NCBI RefSeq assembly: GCF_902459465.1 | Contig: NC_047066.1 | Location: forward strand, 12,217,047-12,281,046 | DNA from: Asterias rubens | Taxonomy: Eukaryota > Echinodermata > Asteroidea > Forcipulatida > Asteriidae | Reading direction: 5' to 3' | Length of the DNA stretch: 64,000 nucleotides | Shown: one piece after another, positions 22,487 through 35,987 of the stretch | How the letters are laid out: each line of letters begins with the position of its first letter | How positions within the stretch are numbered: the first letter of the stretch is position 1 | The notes under the pieces: generated by a model | Seen by the model: the letters and a program-made list of their open reading frames with translations, nothing else | The model's database searches: none | Told to the model about the DNA's origin: nothing | Translations under genes and position numbers: made by a program

Positions 22487-22585
22487 TGACACATGCTTAT
22501 ATAAAGGTATATTTTGTACAAAAGTTAAAAATATCTTTCTATTTACAATTTACAATAATATATACATTCACAATGGACTAAGTTA

Positions 22586-22806
22586 CTATATCATATCTCG
22601 TGCGTTTTCTTGTATGTCACTGTTCTTTCGTCTGATGGCGCGTAGCTCGTAGGGTAATGCGTTTTTCGAGAGACCGAGGTGACTAGCAAGGCTGACGTTC
22701 TCAGGGTTACCGTCTGGTGCAGTCAGTGTGAACTGGTGGAAGATGTGCGTGATGAATGTGAATAGTTCCATTTGGGCCAGTTGCTCACCGATACAGCCAC
22801 GTCGAC
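22586..22806 (-). CDS. P450 exon 5: haem-ligand Cys and C-terminus
   Basis: Begins after a TTGCTCAG acceptor, completing the Gly codon of FGIG, then RRGCIGEQLAQMELF, and ends ENARDMI plus stop. The invariant Cys is residue 483 of the assembled protein. Confidence 0.92.
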
Positions 22807-25800
22807 CTGAGCAAAACAAGCACACATAGGGATGGGTTTGTTAGTCATTAATTACAATTTTTACCAAAATAATCTAAGTTTACACACAAGGATATCAAAA
22901 TAACACACATTTCTTAAAAACCATTGCATTAGTTCTCTGTTTGGTGCTATGTGACAACAACAAGGTTTTGCAGTGTAAGCGTGTGTTCCGTTGGTTTTAT
23001 TTCCAGGTGTTTGTTTGTTTTATTCACTTATACTCATAATTACATCACAATTTAAGTGTCTTTAGTGAATGAACTACTCTTTCAAAAGAAAAATGTGCAC
23101 TTAAAATACCAACGTTTTCAGAGATTTTAGGCATGTGTCACTCTAAAAACTTGTGTTTTCCTGTGCAATAATGGTTTTCATAAAGAAAATAAGGCGTTCT
23201 AATCATTGCTCAAAATTTAGAAAGAAACATAGGAACTTAATAGCAATTGTTTAATGTACATTATGCTTTTATTTATTTCTACAACTTTTTTGTGTAATTT
23301 CTTTTAAACAGTGAAGTATTGTGGTTTTTGAGGTATTTTTGGCTACATGTGTTTTCCCGTGCAATAATTGTTTTCATAGAGAAAATAAGCTTTTATTTCT
23401 TTCTACAACTTTTATGTGTAATTCCTTTTTTAACTTAACTGATGTAAAGGCCGAAAATAAATTCCCGTTTGTGGACAATAGAGTGAATTGAACTGATTAT
23501 TTAAACAAACATCAAAGGAGAACGTACAGCAATTCCTATTTGGGCGAGTAGTTCTAAGATAGGCAAAGAGTATGGGCTCACCAATTCCAAACTGTATCAT
23601 GTGCTCGTGCTTGAAAAATTTCCCTTCTGCGTCTAAGAATCTTGAGGGCCTGAAGACGTCTGGCTCAGGGAAGACGTCTGGGTTGTAGAGCACTGCGTGA
23701 ATATTGGCGATCACAACCGCCTCCTTGGGGATGTAGTACCCGCGGAACTCTGTGTCTTCGATCGGTGAATGAGGGACGCCTGTGATGAAAGAATGGAAGA
23801 ACAAATGAGTAAGATTTGAGACGTTGAATGTGGGAAGTATATGTAGTTAGGTGAAGTTTGCGGTAGCTCAATGTGGAGTTAATGTTTGTGAGTAATCAAA
23901 AAAGGGTATGGATGCTTATTAAATGTTTACATAAATCACAGTAAATCAAATTAATGTTAAATACAGCAGTCAATTGATAGTACATTTTTATAAAGTGATT
24001 ACGAAAGTGAACTTTTAACATATGGAAACATCTATGTGCGGGATGAAGCAACAGCTCCAGACATACATGAAAGGTCAGGATATAAAATGAGGCCGTTATT
24101 ATCCGCATTACATTCCCATTGTTGGTTCTGAAAAGAACCGATGTGTAAAATATAATTGAGTGTTAGGGATTGGTGTAGCTGATGACGTCATGTAAATGAC
24201 ATGAGTACTGAGCAGCATAAATCTGTTTCCCATTTTGAGCATTTTGTGAAATTTACAATCGTTAAGGAGGAAACTTACCAAAGGGTCCCGCCGATGTGTA
24301 TCTCAACACCTCATTCAACGTTGCCTGCATGTAGTGAAGCTTCGATCTGTCCGACCATTGAGGCAACCGATGACGTCCCACTACGTCATCCATCTCCTGT
24401 TGTAATTTCTCCTGGACGTCAGGGCGTTTGATCATCATCTTCAGGAACCAGTCTAATACGGTCTCGGTGGTGTCCGTGCCGGCACCGAAGAGGTCGGCCA
24501 GGGCTGCTACGACGGCGTCTTCGTTGGAAGCGTACACCGAGTCGTACTTGAGGTAGTACTCTTGAAGATAGGCGTCTGTGAAGTCTCGGATGTTGTTGGG
24601 GTCGAAGGTTCTAACGTGTTCCCTTACCTGCATGGAAATATAAATAGCATTTATTGATTTAACTCCAACTTTGTCCCGAATTTTGTGTTATTCTGCCTGT
24701 ACTACCTGTTCAAAGCACTGGACACCTTTGGTAATTGTTACCCACTTTGTGCATCCCAACATGTTTAATATGCATAAAATAACAAATCTGTATGAAATGT
24801 GAACTCAAATGGGCATTATATTTGCAACAGAAAAAGGAAAGAAAAAAACACCGTTGATGCACATTGCTTTCAGCTGGCTCAAAAGGGCGTCAGGCCTAAA
24901 AGAAAATTGGCCATATTTCAGCGACTGAGAAACTTTACATATTTCTCAAAAACTACATTTACTTCAGAGGGAGCCATTTCAAACAAGGTTTTCAACAGCT
25001 CTCCCTTGCTCGTTTCCAAGTAAGTGTTTATGCTATCATTTTGGTTGTTGAGTAATTCACAATTGTGCCAAATACATTAATGAATGAGTCTTACGAAAGA
25101 ATTGGAGAAAATACACTCTTATTTGTCATTTTATAAAATAAAAAAATTAAAGAGGTATTCATACCTGTGGCATGTAGAACTCGTCGCGAATGACGGTCCT
25201 CACTTCCAGGAGTCTCCTGTAGCCGCTCCCGGGTACGTACTTCAGCCAAGGTAGGACATTGCTAGCATTGACACCCATCTCTTCAAATAAGTACATCATG
25301 TGTGACACAATACGAAGGAAGTAAGGGTCGCCGTAGTCCCAACGTCTACCCACGGTCAACTGACAGATGATGTTCGACACGGCCAGCCCGGTGATCTTGG
25401 CCGAGCGGAAGGGCTCTCCTTTCTGCTCGTCGAAGCTCTGGACGATGTGGCGAGCCTCGGTGCAGATTTTGCTCTCCATGGCGGCCCTACCCATACCGAG
25501 GGACCTCAGGGCTTTCAGGGCGAACCGTCTCTGTTCTTTCCAGTGGTTTTCGTAGAAGGACAAGACGATACCTGTGAACGACACAAAATAATAAAAAGTT
25601 TGACTTAGTGTGCGTATTGTTTGACAACATGTTGAATTGGCCCAAAGCTTAGTACACGACAATGTAACTTTATGCTCATTGATCGGCAAATCAAATCAAA
25701 TCATGAGGAAAACTTAAATTGACAAATAAAATTGAATTGATGACCTACCTCCACCCGGCATGCCTTCATGTACCTCATTGAACATGGTGAGACGTGGTCT

Positions 25801-26229
25801 GTCACTGAATGTGTCGCCTGATTTGACGAAAGCCTCTCTGATGCTGTCGTAGTCATTTAGGACAACGACGAGGTGACTGCCAAGTCTGAAGCTAACAACG
25901 GGGCCGTAGGTCTTGCTCATTTCCGCGATGGTGTACTGAGGGGCCTCTCTGTCCAGTGATGGTATGATGCCCAGGATGGGCCAGCCCCACGGACCGGGAG
26001 GAAGCTGCAATCTCTTGAGCTTGGCGACTGCGGACTTGAGTTGTGCCTCTCTCTGCTTTCGTCTCCTGCTGACTCTTACCGAGATGGCAGCGAGAATTAC
26101 GCTCAGACAAGCCAGGGAGCGGAAGGACCGGCTCTGGTTCGCCAACCTCTCCAGAAACTTAAACAGAAACGCAACTGGCTTTGTGCGGTGCATTACTGCA
26201 TGCATGTTGTCTCTTAGAACACCCTCCAT
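22586..26229 (-). CDS. Cytochrome P450, CYP2 clan, complete five-exon gene
   Basis: Haem-thiolate monooxygenase, expected on the ER membrane and fed electrons by P450 reductase. Exons on the minus strand: 26229-25749, 25571-25165, 24627-24279, 23779-23582, 22806-22586. Junctions are GT-AG, phases agree, and the sum is 1656 nt = 551 residues plus stop. Motifs: hydrophobic anchor about 38-53, PPGP hinge at 77-80, I-helix AGTDTT 345-350, K-helix E402-x-x-R405, PERF-type FRPSRF about 455-460, haem loop FGIGRRGCIG with proximal Cys483. The loop is split by the last intron between G and RR. NEVLRY..AGPFGVPH is typical of the CYP2 clan (CYP2J/2U-like); subfamily and substrate cannot be told. Slightly longer than the usual ~500 aa because of an N-terminal extension before the anchor. 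No lesion seen; it looks functional. Confidence 0.93.
24709..25075. mobile_element. Family A-like diverged copy in P450 intron 2
   Basis: CACTGGACACCTTTGGTAATT at the left, GGAGCCATTTC and CTCGTTTCCAAGTAAG inside, a decayed right end. Confidence 0.65.
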
Positions 26230-26316
26230 TGTTCAACAAGTGAGAAGTGGTGATGCTTCTGATGTGAATAAGTCGACTTCCAGATTCAAACTGACTTGAA
26301 TGAGTCGGTGTGTCTG

Positions 26317-26325
26317 TTTATAAAC
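26317..26325 (-). promoter_or_regulatory. TATA-like box of the P450 gene
   Basis: GTTTATAAAC, a self-complementary TATA-like word, lies about 90 bases before the ATG on the minus strand, leaving room for a ~60-base 5' UTR. Position is the only evidence. Confidence 0.45.
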
Positions 26326-26329
26326 AGCG

Positions 26330-27499
26330 TCGGAGATGGGTTCCTGCACGCCATTGCCATCCGTAATCAAATTAATAAGATTATAAGAGATAGGCCTACC
26401 ACTATCGTCCACCAACCATATGAAGAAAACCTTGAGGTATATACTTTTTCATGTGCTTAACGGATCAACGTTATCTGATTGATGCTAAAATTAAAACCGC
26501 TGTTAGTAGTTTTATTTATAAAGATAACTGTTCTATTTCAGGAGTTAAGTCGTTCCAGATAATGTAACATCTTTATTGTCAGTGCTATTTTTATAGGCCT
26601 AATCCGATAACACGTTTTTCTTTTATATAAAACCGGATTAAGTTTTCATGTTGTTGGGCCGTGTTCGACAAGTTTTGTATCCAAGGGAGTTTTTGTAACC
26701 AAGTGGCAGGCGACACAACAATAAAATACATGATCGGAAACCTACAGATATTGTTGAAACTCATGATTTATTTTTATTTTCTATCAGTGGTAAACAACTC
26801 TCTCAAAAGTATCTCTAATGGTCTCAATAAGTTATAGTACGGACAAGCACGAAGTAGCAAGCAAAACTACCATTCTACAAAGTACATGGTTAAAAGTCAT
26901 ACAGGCTATTATAAGCCATAAAGACTACTGCAAAAATAATGGGGCATAGTGTTGTTCCATCCGCACTTACGGGAATGGAAAAACGAAAACGAGAATACAT
27001 TGTAACATACAAAATACACTATCTCTTATTTCTTCAATTGATTAAATGATTTGGTCTAAGAACCTTAGAAACGAACACCGTTCGTCTAATTCAACAAAAT
27101 ATATCAAAAACTCTGCACGGTGCATATACTGAAGATAGTTTTTGATTAAAAACAATTTACAGAAAACACAATGAATATTACTCGTACTAGTTCTTAGGAC
27201 GGGTTTATTGATTGGCAGAAAGTTAGACTTTGGGAGACATCCAAATGGTTATACCAGTTGAAAATTAATTAAAGTAACGTTGCCATTATTAAATAATACT
27301 GCATTTCTATGGTGGATAAATGGTTCGTTCTTGGCACTATTTCCAAAACTGATTAACCAGAAATATCTCACGGACCCTAGAAATGGAGTCAAGTTGGCAC
27401 ATGAGTTCATTTCAACTCCTTCATACCATACTCTGTCCGTCTACTCAACCTCAGTGTTTAACTGCTTTGTTTACTTTCTGCTTAGATGTTGTTTTCAAT
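26330..27499. other. No gene recognised
   Basis: AT-rich flank upstream of the P450 promoter. Confidence 0.5.
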
Positions 27500-27662
27500 A
27501 TGATTCCATTGTGGTTTATTATGTAGTTTTCTGATTAATTAATAGTATGTATTTCAAGTAGTTTATTTATGATTGTGCTTTATGTATACATTACGTATTG
27601 CATGTATTCAAAATGAATTTCCTCCATGGTAGGACCAATAACAATTGAATTGAATTGAATTG
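27500..27662 (+). mobile_element. LINE 3'-end remnant with (TTGAA)n tail
   Basis: AATTTCCTCCATGGTAGGAC + CAATAACAATTGAATTGAAT; the same tail type as the LINE ending at 50828. Confidence 0.55.
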
Positions 27663-27759
27663 AAATCCGAAATGGCCGTCTTCAGAAAAAGGGGATGATT
27701 TTATAATAAATGGAATAAATGAAAGTCCGCAAGCACAACAAGTTGTAATTAAATAACAA

Positions 27760-27905
27760 GCAATGAAAGGCCGCACACTCAACAACGAAAGGCCGCACAC
27801 TCAACAACGAAAGTCCGCACGCTCAACAAGTTGCAACGAAAGGCCGCACACTCAACAACGAAAGGCCGCACACTCAACAACGAAAGTCCACACGCTCAAC
27901 AAGTT
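27760..27905 (+). repeat. 22-bp minisatellite
   Basis: Units of GAAAGGCCGCACACTCAACAAC; every third unit ends CAAGTTG and has GTCC, giving a higher-order triplet that occurs twice. Confidence 0.85.
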
Positions 27906-28714
27906 GTATTATCAAATAATATCGTGATTCTTACCATCCCCATTCTTTGCAACTTACTGGAATCATGCTTACCGGTTTCGTCGGGCTGTGGCATGGAGAT
28001 ATGTGGCATTAGATTCGTTGACGGAACAAAACGATAGTTCATCTAAAAAATGCTAACCAAAATAACAAAATAACAGCAAGGAACGAAGGACTCAAAACAT
28101 GTCTTGCCGCTGTCACTTCTTGTGCAGGAATGATTTGAGTTAATTGACCCTTAACGCCTCAGCGAACTGCAAGTATTCTTTTCAAGTTAAAGCTCTGAGA
28201 GTTGGGTACTTCTAAAGAAAGGAACGAGTTCCATGAATTAAAATAACTACGTAATCAATTGACTTGGGTACTTCCAAGTCAGTTGGGAGTTGGTTACAGT
28301 TTCACGCACGGGCGGAGGACAACAAATCACAAATTGATCGTCAGAATCCTATGGGAAGATACTGATTCTTTCTATTTATTGTTAATTTGTTGCTCTTTGC
28401 CTTTTTGTTTGTTTGTAAAGTGCGTTGGTTTTTCGTTCAGTTATGAAATGCGCTATATAAGAAATAGCTATTATTATTATGCAGTCTACTTATCTCTACA
28501 TAGGCCTATAAATGCTTATCCCTTTGTTTCGTTTTGAATGATCTTCCCATCAAGGGAATTTGGCAAACTCAAAGGGATATAAACGCTAAGCTGGCAACAG
28601 CCAATCTCTCTCATACAAACATTGGTTTAGCGTCTATGATTATGAATTGCACATTTTTTAAGAAATTGTGACTCAGTTGAGACGACAATATTTATTCTAG
28701 TCATTGTGAAATCA

Positions 28715-28795
28715 GTGGTTAGCTGAGGGATTCGAACCCACATCCTTGTGATTGCAGGTCCTGCAGTCTAACCACTTGGCCCTTAGGTGCTCAAG
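28715..28795 (-). mobile_element. tRNA-like SINE head
   Basis: On the minus strand: GGGCCAAGTGGTTAGACTGC...GGATGTGGGTTCGAATCCCT. A separate SINE 3' tail (GCGCTATATAAGAAATAGCT + ATTATT) is at 28360-28480 (+). Confidence 0.6.
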
Positions 28796-29337
28796 ACAAG
28801 AGAAATGCATTTATTTCCTCGTCACACTTTCATTTCCCCTCAAATCATTAAAAAGTCATCATTCCGGTAATGAGGCAAAAAAACACATCATTGAGTCCAG
28901 GTTGGTCACGTCACTGACCACTGACCCCCCACACCCACCTCAGTATTCCAGGAATACCCACTACCAATAACCTTTTCACAAAAAGGCTCTTTAATCTTCA
29001 ACTTTTGATTTAAAGCTTGCATTTTCTGTCATCAGTTTCAACCATTTACCTTCTTTTGGTTCAGATCCAATTGATCTTGGTTTTAAACTGAAAGATGAAA
29101 CATGTTACTCATTATTGTCCTTCCCGTTTACATGTTTACGCCGACTAATGCTTGATCTTGGGGGTTTTCACCTGATTGTTCATTTTTATGGGGAATTATG
29201 TACTGTAGCTGTGGTTGCAAAGAGGGATTTACAATTGTGAAATTTCATGCTTGTTCGAAAGGGAACAAAAGAAGAAAAAATTCAACCTTTTATGAATATG
29301 TGGAATTTCACGTTGTTTGCCCCCCAAAAATTGTTGT

Positions 29338-29725
29338 TTAAAGGCAGTGGACACTATTGGTAATTACTCAAAATAATTATTAGCACAAAACCTTTCTTGA
29401 TAACGAGTAATGAGGATATGTTGATAATATAAAACATTGTGAGAAACAGCTCCCTCTGAAGTGGAGTAGTTTTCGAGAAAGAAGTAATTTTCCACGAATT
29501 TGATTTCGAGACCTCCCCTTTAAAACTTGAGGTCTCGAAATCAAGCATCTGAAAGCACACAACTCCGTGTGACAAGGGTGTTTTTTTTTTTTCATTATTA
29601 TCTCGCAACTTTGACGACCAATTGAGCTCAAATTTTCACAGTTTTGATATTTTGTGCATATGCTGAGATACAGCAAGTGGGAAGACTGGTCTATGACAAT
29701 TACCAATAGTGTCCAGTGTCTTTAA
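29338..29725. mobile_element. Family A MITE copy
   Basis: TTAA-bounded, full length, ends GGCAGTGGACACTATTGG and CCAATAGTGTCCAGTGTC. Confidence 0.88.
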
Positions 29726-30584
29726 ACCGAAATATAAATGATCGGCCAAACCAAACCGAATCAGGGCTTCAGCCATAGAAAGGGTCCTTATTCCATGCTT
29801 TAACCAAGCTATAGGGAACCTTGCAGATGAGTAACTGCACTATGTATCTTATTGAACTTGTAACAAACCCAGGGTTTGGACCAGCCAAGGATGGGCCTGG
29901 CAGGATGTGGAGTGTCATCAGGAAACAAGGGATGTAACCTCATTTCATGTTTAATCATGCTGGTTTTAGAAGTGTTTGATAAAACCGTTTCCCCTTTTCC
30001 AGATAATAGGGAGGAATTTTGTTTAGGTATACCTGCAGCCGATTCCACGAAACTTTAGGCAACTGCGTAAGTCCACTTACGCAACGTTTATGGCGTAAGT
30101 AAATTTATGGCCGAGTTCCGTAAAATAATGGCGCAACTTACGCACTCGAGTTTGATGACGCAAGTCAGTACTTTACTTTTGAACAAACGGTTTGGCGCGG
30201 GTTCCTACGCTAATCTTTGGGCAGCGACGACGCGTCGCGACTGTTCAATCCCAAAATATATTTCATTCTTTCTTTTAGCGGAAACCAAACAAAAACAAAT
30301 TCATCAGCCATTGGTTTATACGTACGTTTTACTTTAAAGAAACCACACGTTTTTTGATGATTTATGGTAAAATCGGCCACGATTTTTGGGGTCATTAAAA
30401 CGAGTGACTGTTGGTTGGAATTGCGGACACTTTTTGGCATGACAGCTAGAGGGGCATAACAAAGTGTGTTCTATGACCCAGTGCTGCTATCGTTTCGAGT
30501 CTAGTACTGACAGCACCGAAATGAGATAAGGAAGAAGGCGAATAGGTCTTTCAAATCACAATGTAAATAGTTATATGCGGGATT

Positions 30585-31770
30585 GCAACTTAAATCCCTT
30601 CATCAAATCTATAGATAACTAAAAATAGACATGGAAGATTAAAACTGAACAAGTTTGATGTCTTCTTCAACTTTGCACCAAACAATGAACAAGTCTACAT
30701 TGTTATGAGTGATATTACAGGAGTAGGCCCATGCTGTTACATATATGTCATTGCAACTTGAATCCCTTCATCAAATCTGCTAGATAACTAAAAAATAAAC
30801 ATGGAAGAATAAAAGATGAACAAGTTGGATGGCTTCTTCAACTTTGCACCAAACAAAAACGAAAAGGCTATGTTATGTGTGTTCATAGGCATACAGGAGT
30901 AGGTTAGACCTCGCTGTGTCGTATGTCACTGCAATGCTAATATCTGCATCAAATCTACAAGATAACTGAAACAGACATGGATAGAAGACGGTCAAGTTTT
31001 GTATTTTCTTCAACTTTGCATCACACAAAAACGAAAAGTCTTTATAGGTGTTTTGAGTAGGCCTTGCTGTGTCATTAGGTTATTGCAACTGTAATCCCTT
31101 CATCAAATCTAATAGATAACAAAAAATAGACATGTAAGATTAAAAGATGGACAAGTTTGACTTCTTCAACTTTGCACTAAAACAAAAACGACCAAGTCTA
31201 GATTGTTATGGTTGATATTACAGTAGGCCTTGCTGTGTCATATGTCATTGCAACTTGAATCCCTTCATCAAATCTACTAGATAACTAAAAATAGACATGG
31301 AAGATTAAAACTGAACAAGTTTGATGGCTTCTTCAACTTTTTTGGACCCAAACAAAAACGAAAAGTTAGACTACATTATTTGTTATGTGTTAATACAGGA
31401 GTAAGCCTTGCTGTGTCATAGGTTATTGCAATGTTATTATCTTCACCAAATCTACAAGATAACTGAAACAGACATGGATAGAAGACGGTCAAGCTTTGTA
31501 TCATCTTCAACTTTGCACCAAACAAAACAAAAACGAAAAGTCTTCATTATTTGTTCTAAGTGTTTTGAGTAGGCCTTGCTGTGTTATAGGTAAATGCAAC
31601 TTTTAATCCCTTCATCAAATCTACTAGATAACTAAAAATAGACATGGAAGATTAAAAGATGAACAAGTTTAATAGTTTCTTCAACTTTGCACCAACAAAG
31701 TCTACATTATTTTGTACAGGTGTTTTGAGTAAGCCTTGCTGGGTCAAAGGTCATGTTGCTATAGCTTATT
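30585..31770 (+). repeat. Seven diverged tandem copies of a ~168-bp unit
   Basis: CCCTTCATCAAATCT-type words recur near 30596, 30764, 30946, 31097, 31260, 31441 and 31609 (spacing 151-182), each followed by AGATAACTAAAAATAGACATG and CTTCTTCAACTTTGCACCAAAC. Odd divergence classes alternate, hinting at an older two-unit ancestor. No coding content. Confidence 0.9.
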
Positions 31771-32029
31771 CTAACTCGATCCAACCGTGGAGGTAGAATT
31801 ATAAGAATTCGACCGCCATGATCCAAGCTACAGTGTGACAGGAGATGTGTCACCTCCCACCCTACGGCGAATTGTGAACACATCTTTTAATGGCGCCCAC
31901 TTTTGAATCATCCTTGAGTCCATGATAATTGGGGGACAATAACTCTGGGGGATTTCTCTATAGAAAAACCGATATTGTTGTTAAAGTGTCGGTGGTCCTT
32001 TGGTTGGAGGGGGCGCAGCACACAAACTT

Positions 32030-32640
32030 GGTAATAATTGTGAAAACAATATAGACAAACTTGCTATAGGCTTCTGTGTGAAAAATAATTTATTTAATAA
32101 ATTAAAATGATTGATTATTTTCTTACAGGAAGACAATTTTGAAAATAATTAAATATGTTTGCTGTTAAGCTACATTACTGCATGAACAAACAAATTAAAG
32201 TGGTCTAAAGTAAATAATAATTGTGAAAACAATGAAGACAAACTTGCTACAGGCTTTTGAATGAAATAGAATAATTTATTTAAATTAAAAAGGTGGATTA
32301 TTTTCTTACAAGTATAACATTTTAAAAACAATGAGTTATGTTTGCTGTTAAGCTACATTACTGGGTGAAAAATAACTGTCCCTGTATTCCAGTACAAAGT
32401 TTGTCAACATCCAAAACATCTGAAGAAACCATTCATCTGACTTGCACCTCTGATCAAAGATATTGACAAAACAGAGAGACTGCCTAGCATTAGGGCTAGA
32501 TAGCTCAGTTGTATACTGCACGCTGTAAAATCAGTCGCAGGTTCACATCCAATCTAGTACTTTCAAAGGCAGTCCGTCTATAAATGTTTACAAGGTTTCA
32601 TTTTAAAGGAACTCAACCGAACATTCAGAAATGGTTTTGC
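32030..32640 (+). repeat. Repeat block with tRNA-like sequence, left member of an inverted pair
   Basis: Includes two tandem ~175-base copies (32030 and 32212: AATAATTGTGAAAACAAT...ACTTGCTA...GTTTGCTGTTAAGCTACATT). They are followed by a tRNA-like segment 32493-32562 with TAGCTCAGTTGTATA and GGTTCACATCC. Partner: 52245-52745 in reverse. Confidence 0.75.
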
Positions 32641-32998
32641 TCACTAAACCATGAAAACAGTTGCTGGCAGTGTAAGCACTTTGTATAATCCGCCATATAC
32701 ATTAACTGACAAACCTGTAGAAGTTTTAAATCGATCAGCCATGTAGGTCATGAGAAGATTGTGAAAAACCAATAAAAGATTTTGCATGACATCGATTTAA
32801 AAAAAATAAAATTAAAAAAAATACTAAAACGCTCATCACTGAGCGATAACCTCCAAATGGGAAACTAGTTTTATTTATTTCTCCTCAAATATTAAAAATT
32901 TCAGACAGAAATTCAAGGGATGCTTTCTACTATCATCATTAGACCGTGTAAGTTTTATGTAAATATGTGATCTTCCCAATTCTGTAATGTTCCTTTAA
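32603..32998. mobile_element. Family C MITE (TTAA edges)
   Basis: Ends TTAAAGGAAC...CAGAA and TTCTGTAATGTTCCTTTAA; core CACTGAGCGATAA and CATCATTAGACCGTGTAAG. Confidence 0.8.
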
Positions 32999-32999
32999 A

Positions 33000-34331
33000 A
33001 ATTAAGTACTGTGTGATCAAATTTCCATGCACAAAATTATCCTGATGTCGCCCCATAGGGTCATTTTATCACAAAATTTCAGTGGGTAATTAAATATTTC
33101 AAAAAGGTGAGCTTTGCTCCCAAAAACCTTTATTACTTGGCGTCATCAAAAAGATTTCTTTCCAAATGCTCCATAATAAAAATACTAACATAATCTCGCT
33201 TTAGCATAAAACTATAACGGGTGATGCATAAATCAAGTACATACCAGTCACAAGCACACAGTCTATACTCTAATTCTTTATGGCACACATGGCTAAAGCA
33301 AAAGGAATGAAAAAAAAGCTCCACAGTAAATATAATAAGCCTTTTTGAGGTATGGCGAACGTGATAGGAGTGTACTGTTTGGTTTGGGTGTATACACACA
33401 AATTAACCCAAACCTTATAGTGTTGTAGCATAGTGTCCGCCATATCTCATAAAGGCTTATACTAATAAACTGCGCCAATAAAGTATCTAAACACTTACAG
33501 AATTGTCATATTTATCAGAACCTGAAATAGTATGCACAAACTTAATTAATTATTTATTTCCATTCACAGTTATCCCCTGCAGATTTTGACACCTCTATTT
33601 CAGGTACCGATATATGTGACCATTTTTAAGTGTCAAGATACTTTATTGGTGCAGTTTATATAACATCTTGCTATTATAAGGGAAACCATCCACTGATTAT
33701 GTCCAACAAGAACCATCTACTAACTTCAGTGGTGAACACAAAACTAAGACTTTTAAGTCAAATTATAAATTATTTTGATTAGAGTTGTAAGTAAGTTGTT
33801 ACTTGAATAGGCCTACCTATTAAGAAGGCCAGTAGTCTTGGTGGAAGACCTTCTCGCGTTGATTTGTCACAATTTTCCTCAAGATAGGGTGCTATCATCC
33901 ACAAACCGCTATCACAACACCAACAGCTACACAAGAAGTTGGTGTCTTGAGAGCCGTTCTTGAATTATAGCCCCCTCTTATACAGAAAGTTATGACAAAC
34001 CAACACGAGAAGCAAGACAAGGAGTTCGTTTGGCCCCAGCGGCCAGGTCCTCCCAGGACCGCTGGGATTGGCTAATCGGCTTGCACAGATTCTTTGTTCA
34101 GGAAGTACGCCATGTGTGCAGTGCATATGGGACCAAAAATGAACCAATGAGCGTGCTTGATACGTTTGCCCATCCCGGCGCCTTCGGTTAGGGCAAGGCA
34201 CTGGGGCCAAGCTAAGACTAGAAGGCAAAAAGCGGTGTAAATTCTTGGTCTCATGTTTGATTTCTGATATCTGAATGTTAGGACCACTTTACTTACATTA
34301 TTTCATTGGGTTGTAAGCGCCTTCCTGCCAA
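33000..34331. other. No gene recognised
   Basis: Apart from the foldback at 33335, only unremarkable AT-rich DNA. Minus-strand open stretches of up to 88 codons lack motifs. Confidence 0.5.
33335..33460. mobile_element. Short foldback element
   Basis: ATAAGCCTTTTTGAGGTATG versus CATATCTCATAAAGGCTTAT at the ends; inner GGTTTGGGT/AACCCAAACC. Confidence 0.75.
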
Positions 34332-34728
34332 TTAAAGGAACATGTTGCCTTGGATCGGACGAGTTGGTCTATGAAAAGCATTTGAAACCGTTTGTTATGA
34401 AATGCATATGGTTAGAAAGATGTTTTAAATGTAGAATATAATGATCCACACAAGTATCACTTAACATTGCACGGTTTTCATTTTACATCGCGAACTAACA
34501 CGGTCGGCCATTTACATATATGGGAGTCAAATTTTTGACTCCCATAAATGGCCGACCTTGTTTGTCGACGAGGTAAAACGAAAACCACGCATTTTTGAGG
34601 CATATTTGTGTAGATCATTGTATTCTACTTTTACAACATCTTTCTAACCATACCGATTTTATAACAAACGGTTACATAGCGCTTTTCAAAGATCAACTCG
34701 ACCGATCCAAGGCAACGTGTTCCTTTAA
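34332..34728. mobile_element. Family B foldback MITE
   Basis: Same ends and centre (CACGGTCGGCCATTTA / TAAATGGCCGACC) as at 4783. Confidence 0.88.
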
Positions 34729-35005
34729 TACTATACACAAACAAAACTGTTTGGCAATATTTGGACTGACACATGTTACCAGTTAAAACATACCACATGA
34801 TTTGTAATGATATTGACTGGTTACCTGTGACTTTTTGCTAATAGTTCATTAACTTATGGTTACCTGTAGTTGATCAATTAACCAGTTTCAAACAGCTGCT
34901 TCAAAAGCTCAAAAAGTAGTACGAGCATGCTTACCAGAAAAAGGTTGTGAGCCAAAATACCATTCAAATTCTAGCTTAGCAGAATTTTTTAAATGCACAA
35001 TTTGA

Positions 35006-35351
35006 TTAAAGGAACTGGACATTGTTTGCATACAATGGAGAGATTTTGATAGTGTAAAACATAGTGAGAAACGGTTCCCTCTAGAGTAACGCAGTTTCCA
35101 AGAAAGAAGTAATTTTCCACTAAAATATTTGAATTTGATTACGAGATCTCAGAATCAGATTTTGAGGTCTCAAAATTGAGCATCTGAAAGCACACAACTT
35201 CAAGAGTGTTTTTTCTTCCATTAGTATCTTGCACCTTCGACGACCGGTTGAGCTCAGATTTTCACAGGTTTGTTATTTTATGCATATGTTGAGACACACC
35301 CAGTGAGAAGACTGGTCTTTGACAATAACCAAAGGTGTTCCCTGCCTTTAA
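35006..35351. mobile_element. Family A-like variant copy
   Basis: TTAAAGGAACTGGACATTG to GGTGTTCCCTGCCTTTAA; diverged core. Confidence 0.7.
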
Positions 35352-35570
35352 TCACACTTGTTACTAGTAATTTTACTGCTCAAAACCACCCAGCCATTTA
35401 CTCAGTTGACCACCCGTGTCCGTTGCAACACATGAAAATAATCACATCAATCAAAAGATTATAACTTATTGACTTTCAATAGACTTTCCGAGGTTCAAAA
35501 CCCTTCTATAGTAAATTTGTCTTTGTTCAGCCCCAAAACATTGAATTTGCCTGTGAGTGCTAATGAGTTG

Positions 35571-35926
35571 AAGGCACTGGACACATTTTGTAATTTTCAA
35601 CTTAGTATTCTCACTTGGTGAGAACAAACCTGTGAAAATTTTGACTCAATTGGTCGTGGAAGTTGCACGAGAATAAAACACCCTTGTTACACACATTTGT
35701 GTGCTTTCGGGTGCCTAATATTATAAAAGGCTTCAGGCCTGAAGTCTTTTTATCAGATTCAAATATTTGAATGAGAAATTACCTCTTTCTCAAAAACTAC
35801 ATTACTTCAGAAGGAGTCGTTTCTCATGTTTTATACAATCAACAGCTCTCCATTGATCGTTACCAAGTAAGTTTTTATGCTCACAACTATTCCGAGTAAT
35901 TACCAGTAGTGTTCATTGCCTTTTAA
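35571..35926. mobile_element. Family A-like variant copy just 3' of the SDR stop
   Basis: GAAGGCACTGGACAC to AGTGTTCATTGCCTTTTAA, 61 bases past the SDR stop codon, so it may contribute to the 3' UTR. Confidence 0.7.
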
Positions 35927-35987
35927 CTACACTATAAAATTGGGCACTTGTCCGCAGTTGGATGAACGTTTCTGCATCACTCATTCC

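Noticed and set aside
32493..32562. Possible functional tRNA gene
   Set aside because: The acceptor pairs, but the D and anticodon arms do not fold cleanly, and the unit is duplicated within a repeat block.
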